A program made the position numbers and the translations under genes. A stretch of 10,204 bases of DNA. Origin: Candidatus Magasanikiibacteriota bacterium. Its GTDB lineage: Bacteria > Patescibacteriota > Patescibacteriia > Magasanikbacterales > UBA922. Positions within the stretch are counted from its first letter, which is position 1; every line of letters starts with the position of its first letter. The stretch is taken from assembly GCA_016214105.1 (NCBI GenBank), contig JACRPD010000060.1:1-10204 (forward strand), in the 5' to 3' direction. This document shows positions 7,224-10,204 of the stretch, one piece after another. The notes under the pieces were generated by a model that had not been told where the DNA came from, did not search any database, and was given only the letters and a program-made list of their open reading frames with translations.

Positions 7224-7874
7224 TTAAGTAAAAAGATAATTAATTATAGTTTTCATTTTTTTTGATTTCTCCATTTTGACGTAGGACATCAGCTCTGTTT
7301 TGTCTTTTGCCGTAAAACCCACCAAATTCAATCGTAATTCTTCAGCCGATTCTTTATTGGAAAGCAGATTTTTTCTAAAATACAAAAAATCAAACAAAGC
7401 CTTGGCTTTGGTGGCTTCTAAAATCATGAAATCACCATCTTTGCGCGCGGCGGTAAACCCGCGAAAAAGCCCCTTTTTTATTTTATGATAGAAAAATCGG
7501 CCCAAGACATTGGCAAAACTTTTGGTCTTACGGGTGGAAACAAGAGTGAAATTGACTGGCACTTCGGTGAGCAGATTGTGTTTGTAGAGAATATAATCCA
7601 AGCTTAAATAGCAGGGTTCGTAAAGTATATTGCTAACCAACTCCAAATAGGCCGAGAGCCGCCCTTTTTTTTCCAAATTATCCAGATATTCTTTGGCAAC
7701 GTATAGACCTTTTTTCAATCTCACCACTCGGCCGGATTTTTCATAACGAGAAAACAGGATTTTAAGATAAATTCTATCGGTTTCCATGCCGATTAAATCA
7801 TCAAAACCAAAAAAGGGCAGTTTTTTTGCCAGATTATAAATGTACTTGATTTTAGGGATTTTTTTGTTTCTCAT
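7224..7874 (-). CDS. AbiEi-like antitoxin / transcriptional regulator
   Basis: Likely antitoxin of the AbiE pair: AbiEi proteins carry an N-terminal winged helix-turn-helix that represses their own operon and a C-terminal domain that counteracts the toxin. In this 216-residue protein, residues 10-63 look like the winged helix, ending in the family-like RLKKGLYVA (52-60). PCYLSLDYILYKHNLL (87-102) matches the AbiEi pattern of a CYLSLeyAL helix. ILEATKAKALFDFLYF (151-166) matches the A-peKALlDLlY helix. The gene overlaps a direct-repeat operator candidate at its start codon and lies directly behind a near-consensus promoter. The predicted leader is only about 6 nt, so the mRNA is nearly leaderless. 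The product name rests on motif pattern and on the following toxin; sequence similarity to characterised AbiEi is likely low. Confidence 0.85.
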   Translation of the reverse strand: MRNKKIPKIKYIYNLAKKLPFFGFDDLIGMETDRIYLKILFSRYEKSGRVVRLKKGLYVAKEYLDNLEKKGRLSAYLELVSNILYEPCYLSLDYILYKHNLLTEVPVNFTLVSTRKTKSFANVLGRFFYHKIKKGLFRGFTAARKDGDFMILEATKAKALFDFLYFRKNLLSNKESAEELRLNLVGFTAKDKTELMSYVKMEKSKKMKTIINYLFT

Positions 7875-7894
7875 AGTATACGATTATAGTATAC
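7873..7894. promoter_or_regulatory. Direct-repeat operator candidate for the AbiE operon
   Basis: ATAGTATAC occurs twice (7873-7881 and 7886-7894) with a 4-base spacer, a period of 13 bp. Each copy contains the palindrome GTATAC. One copy covers the -10 box, the other covers the start codon. A regulator bound here would block both polymerase and ribosome. AbiEi proteins are known to autorepress, which supports the assignment; binding itself is inferred. Confidence 0.6.
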
Positions 7895-7916
7895 CATAAG
7901 AAACGGAGTTTGTCAA
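7888..7916 (-). promoter_or_regulatory. Strong sigma70 promoter for the AbiE operon
   Basis: Minus strand: TTGACA (7911-7916), 17-bp spacer, TATACT (7888-7893). The -35 is perfect and the -10 matches 5 of 6. The antitoxin ATG is 13 nt past the -10 box, so transcription should start about 6 nt before it. Confidence 0.85.
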
Positions 7917-7924
7917 GGGGATTT

Positions 7925-7954
7925 GGACCGGCGCTGACAAGGTCAGGCCGGCCC
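7925..7954. terminator. GC-rich hairpin after the 96-codon gene
   Basis: CCGGC and CTGAC on the left arm pair with GTCAG and GCCGG on the right, around a 3-base loop. One base bulges, and two further G-C pairs lie beyond an A-C mismatch. It lies 17 nt past the stop of the small membrane-protein gene and just before the AbiE promoter. It probably ends transcription of the island genes, although no U-tract follows on either strand. Confidence 0.45.
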
Positions 7955-7971
7955 GAGGAAAGAACGAACGA

Positions 7972-8262
7972 TCAGAGGCGGGGCGCTCGACGCCCTCCGC
8001 GCTCTATGGCGCTGATTATGAGGAAGGAGGCGACTCCACATTGGAGTGCCAAGATTCCTGGGAGGTAGAAAAGAACCAGTCCCATTGCGTGGGACGCGCC
8101 GGCGTTCTCCACGACGTTCGTGATGAAATCGTTGTAAACTTCATCGTTGAACGCCATGATCTGCCAGCCGGCGGCGACGAGCGCTACCGCGAGCAGACTC
8201 AGAGCCGCTACCGTCCGAATCGTCACGCCGATGAGTTCCAGCACAAAAAGAACGTAACGCAT
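7972..8262 (-). CDS. Small hypothetical membrane protein
   Basis: I do not recognise a family. The 96-residue reading starts at the ATG at 8260-8262 because AGGAAAAGGA lies just upstream, with an AGGA core 8 nt from the start. An in-frame ATG at 8281-8283 would add seven residues but has only a GGAG one base away. Two hydrophobic stretches, about 15-36 and 60-85, suggest a two-helix membrane protein. A polar acidic loop between them contains NDEVYNDF, and the tail is short and basic (ERGGRRAPRL). It is clearly GC-rich (65% in the line 7981-8040, counted by hand), unlike the AbiE genes 100 bp away. It is the last leftward gene of the island, followed by a strong hairpin. Confidence 0.65.
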   Translation of the reverse strand: MRYVLFVLELIGVTIRTVAALSLLAVALVAAGWQIMAFNDEVYNDFITNVVENAGASHAMGLVLFYLPGILALQCGVASFLIISAIERGGRRAPRL

Positions 8263-8289
8263 TGTCCTTTTCCTGTTATCCATACTCCG

Positions 8290-8345
8290 AACACCGCAAC
8301 CACCATGGCCGCGGTGTTTTTAACCGTCGGGTTTTTTACAACCCG
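8290..8345. promoter_or_regulatory. Two hairpins upstream of the small membrane-protein gene
   Basis: AACACCGC (8290-8297) pairs with GCGGTGTT (8311-8318) around a 13-base loop and is followed on the plus strand by more T (five in a row at 8317-8321), like a rho-independent terminator. CGGGTT (8328-8333) then pairs with AACCCG (8340-8345). Only leftward genes are near, and for them these hairpins would fall in the 5' leader, so an attenuator-like role is possible. A plus-strand terminator with no plus-strand gene is the alternative. Confidence 0.4.
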
Positions 8346-8348
8346 CAT

Positions 8349-8451
8349 CAGCAGAAGAATCCTTCGATAAACTCAGGATAAAACAAAGCGAAATGAAAGT
8401 ATCGCGGAGAGAGAATGCGAGGCTCTCATCGCGCAATGTATTCTTCTGCTG
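8349..8451. repeat. 103-bp inverted-repeat-bounded element
   Basis: A perfect 12-bp inverted repeat, CAGCAGAAGAAT (8349-8360) and ATTCTTCTGCTG (8440-8451), encloses 79 bp without a gene. Just inside the left end is CCTTCGATAAACTCAGGA (8361-8378), close to the CCTTCGACAAGCTCAGGA-like sequence that I recall as a common dispersed bacterial repeat. Within the interior GAGAG (8409-8413) and CTCTC (8423-8427) can pair. A small non-autonomous mobile element is plausible. Confidence 0.5.
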
Positions 8452-8714
8452 GCGCGGGGTGGAAATTAATTATCCTCAATCATCTCTATTTAAAAATAAA
8501 GACGATAATTGGATGGGGAGCGAACGGTGTGCGACCGATGCCCCCCTTAGTGTGCAAATTTTCAAAGAGCTCACAACAGACCATTGCCTGTCGAGAACGA
8601 TACGGTCTTTCCCATGGGTTGCCATGGAATTGCCGTTCAAGCGGTCGTTGCCGCAACCCCGCCGTGGCGGGGCTGTCCCGGTTTCCCGCCGGTTCGGTTT
8701 GGATCCCCGCAGAT
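8452..8714. other. GC-rich non-coding stretch with hairpins
   Basis: With the element before it, this forms a 452-bp gap (8263-8714) without a supported gene. The line 8641-8700 is 73% GC by hand count. Hairpins include CCATGG twice around a 4-base loop (8612-8627) and CCCCGCC/GGCGGGG with almost no loop (8657-8672), directly next to the palindrome GTTGC-C-GCAAC (8647-8657). The last two lie downstream of the 84-codon leftward gene and could end its transcript, but no T-run follows. One minus-strand frame is open across it, overlapping that gene's stop as ATGA, but it does not look like protein. Confidence 0.5.
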
Positions 8715-8969
8715 TCATGCCTCCTCGGCAATAATCTTGCGGAACCGTGCCACCACTTCGTCGGCAGCTTGTTTGGCTGCCTCGTCTGTGATGTCCACAC
8801 CAAGGCACACAGCCTCGATGTGGTTTCCGTCGCATGCATATCCTGCGAAAAACATGCTGGAACCTACGGCCACTTCCAATTTCTTCACCTCTTTCAAGGT
8901 GATAGAAGTGGAAGTGTTATCTCCTATGCCGTCCTCTTCGAAGAAGAGGATAGCAAAAGAAATATTCAT
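8715..8969 (-). CDS. Hypothetical small protein (84 residues)
   Basis: No family recognised. The start is supported by AAAGGG five bases before the ATG, a fair SD. The first 60 residues read as beta-rich: MNISFAILFF (1-10), an acidic turn EEDGIGDN (11-18), then alternating hydrophobic residues such as KLEVAVGSSMFF. Two cysteines, Cys46 and Cys55, are present. Residues 61-82 (TDEAAKQAADEVVARFRKII) form a clear amphipathic helix. There is no signal peptide or long membrane helix. The composition is convincingly protein-like, whereas the overlapping plus-strand frames are rich in Ser, His and Cys. It lies between the 58- and 96-codon genes, all leftward, and may share their transcript. Confidence 0.65.
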   Translation of the reverse strand: MNISFAILFFEEDGIGDNTSTSITLKEVKKLEVAVGSSMFFAGYACDGNHIEAVCLGVDITDEAAKQAADEVVARFRKIIAEEA

Positions 8970-8996
8970 TTTTTCCCTTTCCAGCCGTCCTTATTC

Positions 8997-9058
8997 TCCT
9001 CGCCACCGAGGATATTTAACAGCTGGTGTTTTTCATTTACCACAGATTTCCGCTGTGG
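8997..9058. promoter_or_regulatory. Paired hairpins in the leader of the 84-codon gene
   Basis: In the 95-bp gap between two small leftward genes, CCACAG (9040-9045) pairs with CTGTGG (9053-9058) around a 7-base loop, and TCCTCG (8997-9002) pairs with CGAGGA (9007-9012) around a 4-base loop. Neither has a minus-strand U-tract, so a plain terminator is not supported. They could be partial terminators or processing signals between the two genes. Confidence 0.35.
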
Positions 9059-9064
9059 CCCGGA

Positions 9065-9241
9065 CTATATAACCTCCATTTCTACCCCCATGGGGTGGTA
9101 TCCGCACCCCGGGCACGTTAACGTGGCGGCCTCGGCCATCGCCGCCCATGCCGCGTCCTTGTCAGCTCCATATGAGCCGACAAGTCCGCTCGCCGCGGTT
9201 TCTTGACAGATCCAACGGACCTGCCATTTTTTTTCCTCCAT
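9065..9241 (-). CDS. Hypothetical 58-residue protein with CPGC motif
   Basis: No family recognised. The ATG at 9239-9241 is chosen because AAGGAG lies exactly six bases upstream, the strongest SD in the window; a longer in-frame reading from 9322 has no such signal and an unlikely N-terminus. The protein is small and cytoplasmic. It starts MEEKKWQVRWIC, followed by an alanine-rich helix (residues 24-40, with DKDAAWAAMAEAA). It then has TCPGCGYHP (42-50), with Cys43, Cys46 and His49, plus Cys12 earlier. This could make a small zinc site, but only one CxxC pair is present, so metal binding is a guess. It is the first leftward gene of the GC-rich island and is read divergently from the ATPase gene. 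Confidence 0.7.
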   Translation of the reverse strand: MEEKKWQVRWICQETAASGLVGSYGADKDAAWAAMAEAATLTCPGCGYHPMGVEMEVI

Positions 9242-9254
9242 TTTCGTCTCCTTT

Positions 9255-9295
9255 TTGGGAACCATTCCCCAACGAATCACGACTATTTTGTCGTG
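9255..9295 (-). promoter_or_regulatory. Two leader hairpins before the 58-codon gene
   Basis: On the minus strand CACGAC pairs with GTCGTG around a 6-base loop (9278-9295). TTGGGGAA then pairs with TTCCCAA around a 3-base loop with one bulged G (9255-9272). The second hairpin ends one base before the SD (9248-9253), so its folding could affect ribosome access. No known riboswitch class is recognised. Confidence 0.4.
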
Positions 9296-9342
9296 TTTCC
9301 TTGGTGAATGGCAAATAGGCAATTACATTGTGGATAATTCAC

Positions 9343-9371
9343 TTGACAGTTTTCGTAGAATATTGTATAAT
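9343..9371 (+). promoter_or_regulatory. Perfect consensus sigma70 promoter
   Basis: TTGACA (9343-9348), 17-bp spacer, TATAAT (9366-9371): both hexamers and the spacing match the consensus exactly. The ATPase ATG is 31 nt past the -10 box, predicting a leader of roughly 23 nt without an SD. Confidence 0.9.
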
Positions 9372-9401
9372 GCCTTATATATAATTCGTTGAATTTTACT
9401 T

Positions 9402-10204
9402 ATGCATTTTATCAAACGCAGTGTGTTCCCGGCCCTGCAAGCGAGCTTATCGGAACAATTTATTTCAGTGATTATTGGGCCAAGACAAGTTGGAAAATCA
9501 ACACTGATGAATCAGTTGATTGATGTTTTAAAAACCGACGAATACAGCGATAATGATTTTGCCCAATTCAATTTTGACTTGCCGGAATTGCGCGCTAAGA
9601 TTTTTTCTCAACCAGAATCCTTTTTGCAAATCGTTGAACAAAACTTCGGTCAAACATTGGCATCAATAACCAACCGCAAATTTATTTTTATAGACGAAGC
9701 GCAAAAATCGCCGGCAATTTTTGATGTCTTAAAAATTATTCATGATCAGCATAAACAAAATATCAAAATTATTATTTCCTGCTCTTCGTCTCTAAACCTT
9801 TATCAACATTCGGCGGAAACACTCGCCGGCCGGGTGCGTTTTTTCCGCGTTTCATCTTTGAGTTGGCGAGAATTGATTGCCCATAATTTTTCGTTAAAGG
9901 ATAATCAATCCCTCATTTCCATCATCGCGAAAAATGAATTTACCGGCGATAAATTTCTTGCTTTGCAACAGCCAATCTTTCGTGCGCAAAACCAAATTAA
10001 AATAATCTGGAGCAACTTTTTTTTGGCTGGCGGCTTGCCGGAAATCTATTTAATGGAAAGACACGAACAGCGCTCATTGGCTTTGCGCGACTACATTGCC
10101 ACTTATTTGGACAAGGACATCCGCGCTCTCAAAAGCGTGGGCGACGCCGATGTTTTTCTGTCGGCTCTGAATTACTTTCTGCAAAATGACAGCCAGCTCG
10201 TAAA
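9402..10204 (+). CDS. AAA_14 / DUF4143 family ATPase, 3' end beyond window
   Basis: The 5' part (267 codons) of a P-loop ATPase gene that runs off the right edge. The pattern fits the AAA_14-DUF4143 family, common accessory ATPases of uncertain role, sometimes encoded in mobile or defence regions. Residues 1-10 (MHFIKRSVFP) are followed by Walker A GPRQVGKST (26-34). Walker B FIFIDEAQ (94-101) is next, then SCSSSLNLYQHSAETLAGR (126-144), which corresponds to the family sensor GSSS-L----SLAGR with Cys in place of Gly. SWRELI (154-159) is followed by the DUF4143 start FLAGGLPEIYLMERHEQR (207-224) and DYIATYLDKDIRAL (230-243). The only rightward gene in the window, it has a perfect promoter but no SD, like the core genes rather than the island genes. 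Confidence 0.88.
   Translation, partial: MHFIKRSVFPALQASLSEQFISVIIGPRQVGKSTLMNQLIDVLKTDEYSDNDFAQFNFDLPELRAKIFSQPESFLQIVEQNFGQTLASITNRKFIFIDEAQKSPAIFDVLKIIHDQHKQNIKIIISCSSSLNLYQHSAETLAGRVRFFRVSSLSWRELIAHNFSLKDNQSLISIIAKNEFTGDKFLALQQPIFRAQNQIKIIWSNFFLAGGLPEIYLMERHEQRSLALRDYIATYLDKDIRALKSVGDADVFLSALNYFLQNDSQLV

Noticed and set aside
7972..8283. Longer 103-codon reading of the small membrane protein
   Set aside because: The upstream ATG has GGAG only one base away, whereas the downstream ATG has a well-placed AGGA. It is kept as an alternative but not preferred.
8476..8718. Minus-strand 80-codon frame starting in an ATGA overlap with the 84-codon gene
   Set aside because: GAGGAGG precedes the ATG by only one base and also encodes the end of the upstream protein. 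The translation (many Arg, Pro, Gly, Ser) crosses the GC-rich hairpins and does not look like a protein.
8415..9206. 263-codon plus-strand open frame across the island
   Set aside because: It runs antisense to the 84- and 58-codon genes, which have SDs and protein-like composition. Its translation is rich in Ser, His, Cys and Pro without recognisable domains, and no SD precedes it. High GC lowers the number of stops by chance.
9065..9322. Longer 85-codon reading of the CPGC gene
   Set aside because: The first 27 codons include both leader hairpins, and the start lacks an SD, while the internal ATG has AAGGAG at six bases.

Overview
The window looks like a chromosome segment from a Candidate Phyla Radiation (Patescibacteria, Parcubacteria-like) bacterium. 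I infer this from three things. The housekeeping genes are compact. The RNase J and the membrane-anchored family 5 substrate-binding protein are of divergent type. The AT-rich core genes almost all lack a Shine-Dalgarno (SD) sequence. No rRNA or ribosomal marker is present, so a finer placement is not possible.

Left part (1-6388). An 18-bp tandem repeat enters from the left edge. It is followed by leftward (minus-strand) genes: guanylate kinase (gmk), tryptophanyl-tRNA synthetase (trpS), a 600-residue RNase J, tRNA-Leu(CAG), a 664-residue membrane-anchored peptide-type solute-binding protein, and SecG. Read in transcription order, secG, the binding protein and the tRNA form a tight unit: gaps are 22 nt and then 1 nt, behind a recognisable promoter at 6337-6365. 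The gaps between genes carry a 98-bp long-stem hairpin element (3852-3949) and a palindromic repeat (1833-1882). The two share an 18-base core.

Middle part (6389-7916). An AbiE-type toxin-antitoxin pair, also leftward: an AbiEi-like winged-helix antitoxin, then an AbiEii nucleotidyltransferase toxin 4 nt later. It has a near-consensus sigma70 promoter. A direct repeat of a 9-mer overlaps the -10 box and the start codon and is a likely autoregulatory operator.

Right part (7917-9342). A conspicuously GC-rich island (65-73% in two lines counted by hand, against 33% in a line of the toxin gene). It holds three small unrecognised leftward genes of 96, 84 and 58 codons. The 58-codon gene has a strong SD and the other two have usable ones, unlike every gene outside. 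Many hairpins and a 103-bp inverted-repeat element fill the spaces. The island lies between two outward-facing TTGACA promoters, one driving the AbiE pair and one driving a rightward AAA_14/DUF4143 ATPase gene that runs off the right end. I read the island as a horizontally acquired accessory insert; its function is unknown.
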